A DNA stretch of 64,000 bases, from positions 5,922,001 to 5,986,000 of the forward strand of contig NC_002678.2 in NCBI RefSeq assembly GCF_000009625.1. The letters run 5' to 3'. This DNA comes from Mesorhizobium japonicum MAFF 303099. GTDB lineage: Bacteria; Pseudomonadota; Alphaproteobacteria; Rhizobiales; Rhizobiaceae. Under the pieces are notes generated by a model that was not told the origin of the DNA, searched no databases, and worked only from the letters and a program-made list of their open reading frames with translations. The translations under genes were made by a program, and so were the position numbers. Shown piece after piece: positions 44,578-53,394 of this stretch (the first letter of the stretch is position 1; the number at the start of each line of letters is the position of its first letter).

Positions 44578-45825
44578 ATGACATTTCGGATAAAGCCCGC
44601 GATGCTGAAAATAGCCGCGGCAGCATGGTTGCTTGGCGCAACAGCGGCAATGGCGGACACCACGCTGGAATTCACCCAGTGGTGGGAGCCGGAACTGCCC
44701 GCAGGCTCTTTGCGGAAAATCATGGACGATTTCGAGGCCGCAAATCCCGGCATCAAGGTGACGCTGGTCAGCGGTCCCTACGCGACCACCCGAGACCAGA
44801 TCTCGGTTGGCGCTGCAACCGGAACGCTCAGCGACGTCGTCGGTCTCGACGGCGCCTGGGTGAACAATCTGAACGCGCAGGGTGCGCTTGCTGACATGAA
44901 CCCGATGATGGATGCGAGCAAGTTCGATAAAGCCCAAGTCGCGGACATCATCAAGGTGGACGGCAAGGCGGTGATGTTTCCCGTCGCTTCCTTCGTCTAT
45001 CCGGTCTTCGTCAATCTGGACCTCGCCGCCCAGGCGGGCGTGACCAAGCTGCCGTCGACCCGTGCGGAGTTTCTCGAAGCCGCCAAGAAGATGACCCATG
45101 CCGACAAGAACCAGTATGGCTGGGTGCTGCCCCTGTCACTGCAGACGCCATCCGGCGTCCAGAACGACATGATGTCATGGGTTTGGGCTTCGGGTCAGTC
45201 GATGATGGCGAACGGCAAGCCAGCCCTTGAGGGCAAACCGGTGGTGGACATGCTCACCTTCGTCAAATCACTCAACGACGCCGGCACCATCTCGCCCGGC
45301 ATCGCCACCAAGACCGAGCAGGAAAAGGTCGAGGAATTCGTCAACGACCGCGTCGGGATGATGATCGACTCGCTCGCCCATGTGAACCTCATCCGCAAGC
45401 GCAATCCCAAGCTGAACTTCGACCTCATCCCGGTCCCGGTCGTGGAAAACTATACCGGCAAGCGCGGCCTTCCCTATGCCTCCTGGGGCATCGGCATCTC
45501 TGCCGCCTCGAAACATCAAGAAGAGGCCTGGAAACTCGTCCAGTATCTGATGAGTGAAAAGGTGAACGCCAAGCTCGTGTCGCTTGCGAACGCCTTCCCG
45601 GGCAACGTCAACGCCAAGCCCGATTTCGTGACCTCGGACAAGGCTTTCGCCAAGGCTTTTGAGATATTCAAGACCGGTTATCTCGCCAATGAGTTCACGG
45701 GCCTGCCGGTGGCTGAAGACCTGATGACCCAGTTCGACGTGCAGGCCCAGAAGATGCTCGCCGGGGAGCAGTCTCCGGAGCAAGCCGCAACCGCCGCTCA
45801 GAAGGGCTGGATGGCGAAATTCTGA
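44578..45825 (+). CDS. CUT1 sugar ABC transporter substrate-binding protein
   Basis: Periplasmic receptor of 415 residues (family 1 solute-binding protein) with a Sec signal peptide (about 1-26, ending TAAMA). The mature start DTTLEFTQWWEPELPAGSLR, the NDRVGMMIDSLAHVNLI region and GLPYASWGIGISAASKHQEE are typical of MalE/UgpB-like proteins. A strong AAGGAGGAG site precedes the ATG. A 12-base-pair stem-loop follows the gene, which should favour receptor over permease expression. The ligand is unknown, a sugar or polyol by family. Confidence 0.92.
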   Translation: MTFRIKPAMLKIAAAAWLLGATAAMADTTLEFTQWWEPELPAGSLRKIMDDFEAANPGIKVTLVSGPYATTRDQISVGAATGTLSDVVGLDGAWVNNLNAQGALADMNPMMDASKFDKAQVADIIKVDGKAVMFPVASFVYPVFVNLDLAAQAGVTKLPSTRAEFLEAAKKMTHADKNQYGWVLPLSLQTPSGVQNDMMSWVWASGQSMMANGKPALEGKPVVDMLTFVKSLNDAGTISPGIATKTEQEKVEEFVNDRVGMMIDSLAHVNLIRKRNPKLNFDLIPVPVVENYTGKRGLPYASWGIGISAASKHQEEAWKLVQYLMSEKVNAKLVSLANAFPGNVNAKPDFVTSDKAFAKAFEIFKTGYLANEFTGLPVAEDLMTQFDVQAQKMLAGEQSPEQAATAAQKGWMAKF

Positions 45826-45851
45826 TCGACCCGTTCCGGTTTGCTATCTTC

Positions 45852-45883
45852 TGCCGGGTGGCCTGACTTCGGGCCACCCGGCA
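45852..45883 (+). promoter_or_regulatory. Stem-loop between binding-protein and permease genes
   Basis: Perfect 12-base-pair stem (TGCCGGGTGGCC and its complement) with an 8-base loop, 27 bases after the binding-protein stop. No U-tract follows. The position is typical of processing/stabilising hairpins that raise receptor mRNA over permease mRNA. Confidence 0.65.
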
Positions 45884-45959
45884 ACAACGGATCGGCAATT
45901 TGAGATGGCTCAGTTTCCGAAGTTTACCTTCTCTTGAAGGCGTATCCCAAGGTTGGCAC

Positions 45960-46856
45960 ATGACCCGGCAAAAGCGCTCCCACCACAAGCTGAAACGAGC
46001 GGTCGCACCCTACCTCTATCTGTCGCCCTCGCTGCTCATAATCGGGCTTCTGATGCTGCTGCCGATGGTGACGGTGATTGCCTACTCGTTCCAGAACAGC
46101 GCGGTGCTGCGTCGTGACCCAACCTTTGCCGGACTGAAACACTACCAGGCGATCTTCGACGATCCGGTGTTCTGGGCATCGCTGTGGCACACGCTCTACT
46201 TCACTTGCATGAGTGTCATTTTCCACATGACCATCGGCATGGTCTTCGCGCTCATGCTGAACAGCGACCGCATCAATCCGACGCTGCGCAATATTCTGCG
46301 CGTGCTCTACATACTGCCCTGGCTGTTCACCGCGGTGATCATCGCGGTGATCTGGCGCCTGCTGCTCGAGCCGAACGGCGTCGTGAACAGCATTCTCATG
46401 CAAATCGGCATTATCGGTTCCAAGATCGAATGGTTTTCCTCGCCTGAGACCGCGCTGCACGCCGTCACCTTCGCCAACATCTGGGCGGGTTATCCGCTCT
46501 TCATGGTCAGCCTGCTCGCGGGTTTGCAGGGCATTCCCAAGGATTTCTACGAGGCCGCCGACATCGACGGGGCGAAGGCCTACCAGAAGCTGATCTTCAT
46601 CACCATCCCGCAGCTGATGCCGATCATCATCAGTATCTCGCTGCTCGACTTCATCTGGACCATGCAGGTCTTCCCGTTAATCTGGATAACGACGGGCGGT
46701 GGCCCGATTTACTCGACCGAGGTCCTCAGCACCTACACCTACAAGCTGGCGTTTTCGAGCTACAACCTGTCACAGGCCTCGGCGAGCGCTGTGGTCATCT
46801 TGTTGATCTCTCTCGGCCTGACGCTGTTCTATATTCGCTATCAAAAGGCTCGGTAG
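45960..46856 (+). CDS. CUT1 sugar ABC permease (MalF type)
   Basis: Inner-membrane permease of 298 residues from the ATG at 45960 (MTRQKRSHHK; an upstream in-frame TTG at 45900 is not favoured). Six hydrophobic segments and the coupling loop YEAADIDGAKAYQKLIFITIP are seen, and LSPSLLIIGLLMLLPMVTVI is the first membrane helix. It pairs with the MalG-type permease five bases downstream. Confidence 0.92.
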   Translation: MTRQKRSHHKLKRAVAPYLYLSPSLLIIGLLMLLPMVTVIAYSFQNSAVLRRDPTFAGLKHYQAIFDDPVFWASLWHTLYFTCMSVIFHMTIGMVFALMLNSDRINPTLRNILRVLYILPWLFTAVIIAVIWRLLLEPNGVVNSILMQIGIIGSKIEWFSSPETALHAVTFANIWAGYPLFMVSLLAGLQGIPKDFYEAADIDGAKAYQKLIFITIPQLMPIIISISLLDFIWTMQVFPLIWITTGGGPIYSTEVLSTYTYKLAFSSYNLSQASASAVVILLISLGLTLFYIRYQKAR

Positions 46857-46861
46857 TAACC

Positions 46862-47704
46862 ATGAGGAAAAGGCATACGTCGAAAGACAGGCTGATCACC
46901 GTCGCGCTCCATGTAGCGCTAGCAGCGGGACTCTTCTTCGCGGCATTCCCGATCTACTGGATGCTGAGCAGTTCGTTCAAATCGAATACCGAAATCTTTG
47001 CCCTGCCGCCAACCATCCTGCCAAAGGCCTTCACGCTGGAAGCGTATGCAGCCATCCTCGGCGACCCGGTAAAGCTGCGCTTCTTCTTCAACAGCTATTT
47101 CGTGGCGGGAACGGTAACCGTGCTGACGGTGCTGATCGCCTTGCTGGCGGCCTACGGGTTCAGCCGCTTCAACTTCCGCGGCAAGGGCAGCCTGAACACA
47201 CTCATTATCAGCACGCAGACGATTCCGCCGATCACACTTTTGATCCCGTTCTTCGGGCTTGTCGTCTCATACGGTATCTTCGATACCTATGTCGCACTGA
47301 TCCTGACTTACCTGGTGTTCACGTTGCCGTACGCGATCCTGCTGATGACGGGATATCTGAACACCTTGCCCCGCGATCTCGATGAAGCCGTGGCTGTCGA
47401 TGGCGGCACCAGCTGGACAGCGCTTTGGCGGGTGATCGTCCCGATTTCGCTGCCTGGTATAGTGGCGACGTCGGTCTACACCTTCCTGTTGTGCTGGAAC
47501 GAATTTCTCTTTGCGCTGACGCTGACGAAGTCAACGTCCATGCGCACCGTCCCGATCGGCATCCAGCTGTTGATGGGGCAGCACGCCTTCGAATGGAACC
47601 AGATGATGGCGATGAGCGTGCTCGGCTCGCTCCCGCTCTTGCTGATCTACCTCGTTGCCCAGCGGTACTTCCTCGCCGGGATGACCGCAGGCTCGGTCAA
47701 GTAG
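46862..47704 (+). CDS. CUT1 sugar ABC permease (MalG type)
   Basis: Inner-membrane permease of 280 residues. Family landmarks: FAAFPIYWMLSSSFKS at the first helix, the coupling loop EAVAVDGGTSWTALWRVIVPI and a C-terminal Gly/Lys tail. Last gene of the DeoR-linked block; 63 bases without clear signals separate it from the isomerase at 47768. It is the intact counterpart to the broken MalG-type gene at 33824 and has the same length, 280 codons, as the reconstructed version of that gene. Confidence 0.93.
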   Translation: MRKRHTSKDRLITVALHVALAAGLFFAAFPIYWMLSSSFKSNTEIFALPPTILPKAFTLEAYAAILGDPVKLRFFFNSYFVAGTVTVLTVLIALLAAYGFSRFNFRGKGSLNTLIISTQTIPPITLLIPFFGLVVSYGIFDTYVALILTYLVFTLPYAILLMTGYLNTLPRDLDEAVAVDGGTSWTALWRVIVPISLPGIVATSVYTFLLCWNEFLFALTLTKSTSMRTVPIGIQLLMGQHAFEWNQMMAMSVLGSLPLLLIYLVAQRYFLAGMTAGSVK

Positions 47705-47767
47705 GATGTCATTCCCACGGCGACGCAGCGTGGCATCAAGTAATAAGCGGTATCAAGGATTGAAAGC

Positions 47768-48589
47768 ATGAACGTGAAGGACCTTAAAGTCGGCTGCCAG
47801 ACCTTTACCTGGGAAATGCTCGGCGACCGTTTTGCCGGCGGCCCCGACGATCTGTTGAAGGCGATTGCCGACGGCGGCTATTCCGGCATCGAGATCACCG
47901 ACACCATGATCGGCCGCTACGCCGACCGGCCGTCGGAATTCGCCGCCGCGCTGAAGTCGTCCGGCCTGACGCTGGTCTCCTTTGCCTTCGGCTCGAACAG
48001 CGGCTTTACGCTGAAAGAGGAGATCGGCGCCGACCTCGAGGCGGCACAGCGCTGGATCGATTTCGCCGCCGCCTTTCCCGGCGCGCTGGTGTCCATGGGT
48101 TCGGCAACCGTGGTGTCCGACGGGCCGCGCGAAGGCAAGTTCGCCATCGCCGCCGAGGTCTACAACAGGGCCGGCGAACTCGGCCGCAAGGCCGGTGTCC
48201 AGGTGGCGGTGCATCCGAGTTCGCACCACAACACGCTGCTGTTCGACCGCGCCGACTACGACAGGATCTTCGCCTTGCTCGACCGCGATCTGATCGGCTG
48301 GGTGCCGGATACTGGCCATATTTTGCGCGGCCACAAGGACATGGCCGACACACTGCGCACCTATCGCGACCGAATCCGCTACATCCATCTGAAGGACGTC
48401 GACGCCAACGGCACCTGGGCGATGCTGGGCAAGGGGGTCTGCGATACCCATGCAGTTATCGAGATTGCCGGCACCGCGCCCCGCTTCAATGGCTGGCTGG
48501 TGCTGGAAGAGGAATCCGAAACGGCTGCCGCCGATCCCGCCGGCGCGGTCAAGACCAACCGCCAGACGATGCGCAGCTACGGCGCCTGA
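47768..48589 (+). CDS. Sugar phosphate isomerase/epimerase-family TIM-barrel protein
   Basis: Xylose-isomerase-like TIM barrel of 273 residues. The start KVGCQTFTWEM, the strand GIEITDTMIG, the histidine-bearing VAVHPSSHHNTL, GWVPDTGHILRG and the terminal metal glutamate in WLVLEEESE form the usual divalent-metal site. Relatives include inosose dehydratase (IolE), hydroxypyruvate isomerase and 3-keto-glycoside epimerases (YcjR). It opens a tight operon with a Gfo/Idh dehydrogenase and a second isomerase, the same set of families as in inositol or 3-keto-glycoside catabolism. Reaction not assigned. Confidence 0.83.
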   Translation: MNVKDLKVGCQTFTWEMLGDRFAGGPDDLLKAIADGGYSGIEITDTMIGRYADRPSEFAAALKSSGLTLVSFAFGSNSGFTLKEEIGADLEAAQRWIDFAAAFPGALVSMGSATVVSDGPREGKFAIAAEVYNRAGELGRKAGVQVAVHPSSHHNTLLFDRADYDRIFALLDRDLIGWVPDTGHILRGHKDMADTLRTYRDRIRYIHLKDVDANGTWAMLGKGVCDTHAVIEIAGTAPRFNGWLVLEEESETAAADPAGAVKTNRQTMRSYGA

Positions 48590-48601
48590 AGAAACGAGAC
48601 G

Positions 48602-49678
48602 ATGATCAAGAAACAAGACAGACGCCTCAGGGTGGGTGTGCTCGGCTGCGGCCCGATCGCGCAGTTCGCGCATCTGGAATCCTGCGTGAAGGCCGGCAAT
48701 GCCGATCTCTACGCCATCTGCGATGCGGCTCCCGACCTGCTCGCCCGCATGGGCGCCACCTACGAGCCGCGAAAAATGTATGCCGACTATGACGCCATGC
48801 TCGCCGATCCTGAGTTGGAGGCGGTGATCGTCGCCACCTCGGACGCCTATCACGTGCCGATGTCGATCAAGGCGCTCGACGCCGGAAAGCACGTGCTGTG
48901 TGAAAAGCCGATCGGCACTTCGGTTGAGGAAGGCGAGGCGCTGGCGGCGGCGGTGAGGCGTTCGGGCAAGGTGCTGCAGGTCGGCCACATGAAGCGCTTC
49001 GACCCGGCGCTGGAGGCCGCGCGCGACTTCGTCCGTGACGAGATGGGCGAGGTGCTGGCGCTGAAGGCCTGGTATTGCGATTCCACCCATCGCTACACCA
49101 ACACCGATGCCGTGCAGCCGCTGCCGGTCACCAGCAAGCTGGCGAGGAAACCTTCGGGCAATCCGAAGGCGGACCTCAGGCAATATTTCATGCTGGCGCA
49201 TGGCTCGCATCTGGTCGACACCGCCCGCTTCCTGTGCGGCGAAATCACTGCCGTGCGCGCCCGTCTCAATGAACGCTTCGGCGCCTATTGCTGGTTCGTC
49301 GAAACCGAATTCGCCAGCGGTGCGCTCGGCCATCTCGACCTCACCGTCGCCGTGCGCATGGATTGGCACGAAGGCTTCCAGCTCTATGGCGAGAATGGTT
49401 CCGTCATCGCCAAAACCTTCAACCCCTGGTACTTCCGCGCCAGTGAAGTAGATATCTTCCATGAAAAGGATGCGACCTCGCGCAAGCCGCTCGGCGCCGA
49501 TGGCCATTTCTTCCGCCGCCAGCTTGAGGGTCTTGCCGACACCGTGCTGAACGGCGCGCCGATGCGCGGCGCCAATGTCGAGGACGGCATCGCCTCGATC
49601 CGTGCCATGGTCGCCATTGCCCGCTCCGTCGAGACAGGCGAGCGGGTTGAACTCGCCTCGGTTTCGGGTGCGGTCTGA
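48602..49678 (+). CDS. Gfo/Idh/MocA-family oxidoreductase
   Basis: NAD(P)-dependent sugar dehydrogenase of 358 residues. Rossmann motif GVLGCGPIAQFAH, the EKPIG segment (HVLCEKPIG) with the conserved lysine, and the C-terminal domain with HGSHLVDTARFLCGEI carrying the catalytic-type histidine/aspartate are present. It lies 12 bases after the first isomerase and shares the last base of its stop with the ATG of the second. It probably oxidises a sugar or glycoside to a keto intermediate used by the flanking isomerases. Confidence 0.88.
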   Translation: MIKKQDRRLRVGVLGCGPIAQFAHLESCVKAGNADLYAICDAAPDLLARMGATYEPRKMYADYDAMLADPELEAVIVATSDAYHVPMSIKALDAGKHVLCEKPIGTSVEEGEALAAAVRRSGKVLQVGHMKRFDPALEAARDFVRDEMGEVLALKAWYCDSTHRYTNTDAVQPLPVTSKLARKPSGNPKADLRQYFMLAHGSHLVDTARFLCGEITAVRARLNERFGAYCWFVETEFASGALGHLDLTVAVRMDWHEGFQLYGENGSVIAKTFNPWYFRASEVDIFHEKDATSRKPLGADGHFFRRQLEGLADTVLNGAPMRGANVEDGIASIRAMVAIARSVETGERVELASVSGAV

Positions 49679-50496
49679 TGCGTCTCGGCATCTTCGCCAA
49701 GACTTTTCCCGGCACCGACCCGGCCGCCGTGCTGGCTGCGGTGAAGCAGGCGGGATACGAGACGACGCAGTTCAATCTCGCCTGCGCCGGCCTGCCGTCA
49801 ATGCCGGATGCGTTCCCGGCGGATGCCATCGCATCCATCCGTGCTGCCGCGCAATCATCAGGCGTCTCGCTTGCAGCCCTCTCGGGCACCTACAACATGG
49901 CGCATCCCGACAGGGCGGTGCGCGACGATGGTCTTCGCCGCCTTGGCGTCGTCATCAAGACGGCGGCCTCCCTCGGCATCCCGCTGGTCACGCTCTGCAC
50001 CGGATCGCGCAATATCGCGGATCAATGGGCCTATCATCCCGAAAATGCCACGCCTTCCGCCTGGTGTGACATGGCTACTGAAATGGGCAAGGCCCTGGCG
50101 CTGGCCGAGGATGCTGGCATCGATCTCGGCATCGAGCCCGAGCAAGCCAACATCGTCACCTCAGCCGGGGACGCGACACGCCTGATCGCCGACATGCGTT
50201 CGAAGCGACTGAAGATCGTGCTCGATCCGGCCAATCTGTTCGAGTACGCCACGCCGGGCGAAGCGCGCGCCATCGTCGCCGCCGCGGTCGGCGAGGCTGC
50301 CGGCCACATCGCCATGGCGCATGCCAAGGACCGGCATGGTGATGCCCGCTTCGCCACGGCTGGACAAGGCATCGTCGACTTCCCGGATTTCGTCGCGCGG
50401 CTGAAGGCCGTGGGTTTTGGCGGCGCGCTCGTCACGCACGGGCTGTCCGCTGATGAGGCCCCTGAAGTCGCCGCCTTCCTGCGGGGGTTGCTCTGA
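49678..50496 (+). CDS. Sugar phosphate isomerase/epimerase-family TIM-barrel protein (second copy)
   Basis: TIM-barrel protein of 272 residues, only distantly similar to the one at 47768. It opens MRLGIFAKTFPGTDPAAVLAAV; metal-ligand regions are GIEPEQANIV (Glu), IVLDPANLFEY (Asp), IAMAHAKDRHG (His) and a terminal HGLSADEAPE. One-base overlaps with the genes on both sides point to coupled translation. Having two isomerases of the same superfamily with one dehydrogenase suggests successive epimerisation/isomerisation or dehydration of a keto sugar. Confidence 0.82.
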   Translation: MRLGIFAKTFPGTDPAAVLAAVKQAGYETTQFNLACAGLPSMPDAFPADAIASIRAAAQSSGVSLAALSGTYNMAHPDRAVRDDGLRRLGVVIKTAASLGIPLVTLCTGSRNIADQWAYHPENATPSAWCDMATEMGKALALAEDAGIDLGIEPEQANIVTSAGDATRLIADMRSKRLKIVLDPANLFEYATPGEARAIVAAAVGEAAGHIAMAHAKDRHGDARFATAGQGIVDFPDFVARLKAVGFGGALVTHGLSADEAPEVAAFLRGLL

Positions 50497-51329
50497 TGAG
50501 CGCCGCGCCGACGATCATGCTACGCGACGATGCCGCGCTCCGTGTCTTCGACACGGGGAAGGGCAGGCTATCCGTCGTCTTTCAGCATGGTCTCGGCGGC
50601 GACGCCGCCCAGGTGGCGCAGAACTTTCCTGACCAACCATCATACCGCCGTCTCACCGTCGAATGCCGCGCGCAGGGCGGCTCCAGCGCCGGCAGCAAGC
50701 GTCCGTTCTCGATCGCCATGTTGGCCGACGATGTGCTGGCCGCCGCTGATGCGGCCGGCCTCGACCGTTTCGTTGCCGGCGGCATTTCGATGGGCGCGGC
50801 CATCGCGCTGCGGCTTGCCGCCCGCCATCCGGACCGCGTGCTTGGCCTGGTGCTGGTGCGTCCTGCCTGGGCCTTCGATGCGGCACCGCAGAACATGCGC
50901 CCCTACACGGAGGTGGCGGAACTCATTCGCCGGCTTCCGCTGGCGGAGGCCCGCAATGCCTTCGAGTCCTCCGCGACATCGGCCCGCTTTTGCGCGGAAG
51001 CGCCGGACAATCTCGCCTCGCTACTCGGCTTCTTCCAGCGCGAAAACGCTGATGTCTTTGCCGAAGTAATGCAGGCGATCGCCAATGATGGTCCTGGCGT
51101 GACGCAGGCGGCGGCCGCTCGCCTCGCAATTCCCTCGCTGGTCATCGGCAGTGGCATCGATCTCGTCCATCCCCTGGCGACCGCCCGCGAACTCGCCGAG
51201 ACCATCCCCAATGCCGCCTTCGTCGAGGTGACGCCGAAAGCGGCCGACAAGGATCGCCACTTCGCCGAAATCCGCGCCGCTATCGGCGGCTTTCTCGACA
51301 GACACTTCAACAATCAGGACCAATCATGA
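50496..51329 (+). CDS. Alpha/beta hydrolase
   Basis: Hydrolase of 277 residues with the oxyanion segment FQHGLGGDAA, nucleophile elbow AGGISMGAAIALRLA, acid region VIGSGIDLVHPL and a C-terminal histidine in KDRHFAEI. The layout is that of the enol-lactonase/haloperoxidase group. In this operon it may open a sugar lactone or cleave an ester; the role is inferred from neighbours only. It starts on the last base of the isomerase stop and overlaps the epimerase gene by 4 bases. Confidence 0.8.
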   Translation: MSAAPTIMLRDDAALRVFDTGKGRLSVVFQHGLGGDAAQVAQNFPDQPSYRRLTVECRAQGGSSAGSKRPFSIAMLADDVLAAADAAGLDRFVAGGISMGAAIALRLAARHPDRVLGLVLVRPAWAFDAAPQNMRPYTEVAELIRRLPLAEARNAFESSATSARFCAEAPDNLASLLGFFQRENADVFAEVMQAIANDGPGVTQAAAARLAIPSLVIGSGIDLVHPLATARELAETIPNAAFVEVTPKAADKDRHFAEIRAAIGGFLDRHFNNQDQS

Positions 51330-52048
51330 CTTCAAAGCCCCTGTCAGGCCCGGCGGCAATAGCCGCATTGCCGCGCGATCGCTTGATCGCCGAATTCTCG
51401 CTTTGGTCGGCCAATCTCGCCAATTTCGAGAGCGACCTCAGGCGCATCGAACCCCATGTCGATCTGCATCACATCGATGTGGCGGACGGCCACTTCGCCC
51501 CGTCCTTCCTGTTCTTCCCCGATCTCGTCGCCCGCATCGCCGGACTGACGGCCAAACCCATCCATGTCCATTTGATGGTCGATGCCGCAATTGTCGAGGC
51601 GCAGACGCGCCAGTTCATCGAGGCCGGCGCCGACATGATCAGCGTCCATGCCGAGAACGGCGAGGCTGGATTGCGCGCCGTGCGGCTGGCGCGCGAACTC
51701 GGCGCCGAAGCGGGCGTCGTGTTGAGGCTTGAGACGCCGGTCGAGGCAGTGAAGCCTTTCGTCTCCGAGGTCGCCTTCGTCACCCTGCTGGGAACCGCGA
51801 TCGGCGTGAAGGGCCAGAGCCTGTCGGACAAGGCATGCGACAGGCTGGGCGCTGCCCGTGCCATCTTGCGAGGAGCCGGCCGTGAGGCAGAAGTGGCGCT
51901 TGCCGCCGACGGCGGCATCCGCCACGAGACCGTGCCCTTGCTGCGTGCCGCCGGTGCGGAGACCGTCGTTCTCGGTTCGCTCGCCTTCGGCGACAAGGAT
52001 CTCGCCGGCCGCATCGGCTGGCTGCATGGGCTGAAGGTCGCGGCATGA
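51326..52048 (+). CDS. Ribulose-phosphate 3-epimerase-family protein (Rpe/AlsE-like)
   Basis: TIM-barrel epimerase of 240 residues. The metal ligands and catalytic acids are in HHIDVADGHFAPS (His and Asp) and KPIHVHLMV (His), the second aspartate in ALAADGGIRHET; EVAFVTLLGTAIGVKGQ replaces the usual flexible active-site loop, a feature of variants acting on substrates such as allulose-6-phosphate. N-terminal additions make it longer than a housekeeping Rpe. Coupled to both neighbours by 4-base overlaps. It probably epimerises the phosphorylated intermediate at C3. Confidence 0.83.
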   Translation: MTSKPLSGPAAIAALPRDRLIAEFSLWSANLANFESDLRRIEPHVDLHHIDVADGHFAPSFLFFPDLVARIAGLTAKPIHVHLMVDAAIVEAQTRQFIEAGADMISVHAENGEAGLRAVRLARELGAEAGVVLRLETPVEAVKPFVSEVAFVTLLGTAIGVKGQSLSDKACDRLGAARAILRGAGREAEVALAADGGIRHETVPLLRAAGAETVVLGSLAFGDKDLAGRIGWLHGLKVAA

Positions 52049-53064
52049 GCATCGAAGCCGCCCTCGCGATCGATCTTGGCGGCACCGAGCTTCGTGCCGC
52101 GCTGGTCGACCGTGACGGCAAGATCCTGGCCTTCGCCGCCGTGCCGACGCAGGCACAGGCCGGGCCCGACGTGGTGATCGGCCAGATCGAGGCGCTGGCC
52201 GCGACCGTGCATGCCGAGGCGCCGGGCCTCGCCATTGTCGGCGTCGGCGTCGGCGCGCCGGGGCCGCTCGACCCGCTGGCCGGCATCGCCGTCGGACCGC
52301 CGACACTCGCCGGCTGGCAGGATGTACCGCTGGCCGACATCCTCGAGCGCCGCCTCGGCCTGCCGGTGCGGCTGGAGAACGATGCCAATGCGGCCGCCCT
52401 CGGCGAATGGCGCTTCGGTGCCGGCCACGGCGCCCGCTCGCTGGTCTTCGTCACGGTTTCCACCGGCATCGGCGGCGGTGTCGTTGCCGACGGGCGCATC
52501 CTGCATGGCCGCCGTGGGCTGGCCGCCGAGATCGGCCATATGACCATCACCAACGAGGGCGAGCGCTGCGTGTGCGGCGTCGTCGGCTGCTTCGAGGCCA
52601 TCGCCTCGGGCACCGCACTTGGCCGTCGCGCCAACGCCGCGACATCGGCCTTTGACGGCTCGACGTTGCGCCGCCTCTCGGCAAATGCCGAGGTCACCGG
52701 CCGCCACGTGGTCGAGGCGGCGCGGCTGCAGGACGACCTCGCTTTGGCCCTGCTCGAGGAAGAAGCACGATGGCTTGGCGTCGGTTTCACCAATTTGCTG
52801 CACCTCTATTCGCCCGACGTGCTGGTCGTCGGCGGCGGCATCGCCAATGGGCTCGACCTGATGCATCCGGTCATCGAGGCGACCATCCGGCAACGCGCCA
52901 TGCGCGCCTATCGCGACGTGCCGGTGGTTCAGGCCCAGCTCGGCCGCCACGCCGGGCTGGTCGGCGCCGCCAGCCTTGTCCTGTTCGACGATGGCAGCCT
53001 GGCAGCCCGTATGCCTGTCGGTCCAAGCACGTTTCCTGAAGCGAGGAGGGACTTCAACGGCTGA
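52045..53064 (+). CDS. ROK-family sugar kinase
   Basis: Kinase of 339 residues. ATP-binding [18 protein letters not shown], sugar-binding [13 protein letters not shown], phosphate-binding [12 protein letters not shown] and the structural zinc site [19 protein letters not shown] (His plus CxC and Cys) are intact. No N-terminal HTH, so it is an enzyme, not a repressor. The last residues ([11 protein letters not shown]) lie where the UgpC-like remnant begins in another frame, so the natural C-terminus may have been altered by that break. Last complete gene of the 47768-53064 operon. Confidence 0.87.
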   Translation: MSIEAALAIDLGGTELRAALVDRDGKILAFAAVPTQAQAGPDVVIGQIEALAATVHAEAPGLAIVGVGVGAPGPLDPLAGIAVGPPTLAGWQDVPLADILERRLGLPVRLENDANAAALGEWRFGAGHGARSLVFVTVSTGIGGGVVADGRILHGRRGLAAEIGHMTITNEGERCVCGVVGCFEAIASGTALGRRANAATSAFDGSTLRRLSANAEVTGRHVVEAARLQDDLALALLEEEARWLGVGFTNLLHLYSPDVLVVGGGIANGLDLMHPVIEATIRQRAMRAYRDVPVVQAQLGRHAGLVGAASLVLFDDGSLAARMPVGPSTFPEARRDFNG

Positions 53065-53320
53065 GCTCATGCTCGACGGCCCGCGCATCAACCAGGTCGA
53101 TCCGTCCGAGCGCGGCCTTGCCTTGGTGTTCCAGTCCTATGCGCTCTATCCGCATATGACGGTGGCGGAAAACATGGGCTTTGCGCCTGCTGGTGGCCGA
53201 GCGCGACGCCCGACACCACCCCACAGCTCCATCGCCATGCAGGTCGACCCGTGCCACTGCCATCTCTTCGCTGCCGATGGCAGAGCGCTGGCGCCGCTCG
53301 GCAAGATCCGCGCCGCCTGA
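53053..53320 (+). pseudogene. UgpC-type ABC ATPase remnant (internally deleted)
   Basis: In one frame the sequence reads [18 protein letters not shown] then [19 protein letters not shown], which is the Q-loop region of a CUT1 ATPase, but Walker A and everything before it are missing. After about 40 residues it jumps to [20 protein letters not shown], matching the C-terminal end of UgpC proteins, so signature, Walker B and most of the TOBE domain are gone. About 85 codons remain of about 360. It begins inside the 3' end of the ROK gene. Clearly non-functional. Confidence 0.85.
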
Positions 53321-53338
53321 CATCGTCACCCACATGAA

Positions 53339-53370
53339 AATGGCCGGAGGCATCGCTGCCTCCGGCCATT
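53339..53370 (-). terminator. Terminator of dctA (possibly bidirectional)
   Basis: A perfect 13-base-pair stem (AATGGCCGGAGGC and its complement) with a 6-base loop lies 25 bases past the dctA stop. On the minus strand it runs into TTTTCA, a short U-tract. It may also stop transcription from the left. Confidence 0.75.
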
Positions 53371-53394
53371 CGTATCGCTAAACGACCGTGCGAA

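Noticed and set aside
47753..49507. A 584-codon minus-strand frame
   Set aside because: Antisense of the isomerase and Gfo/Idh genes, which carry clear motifs; this frame carries none.
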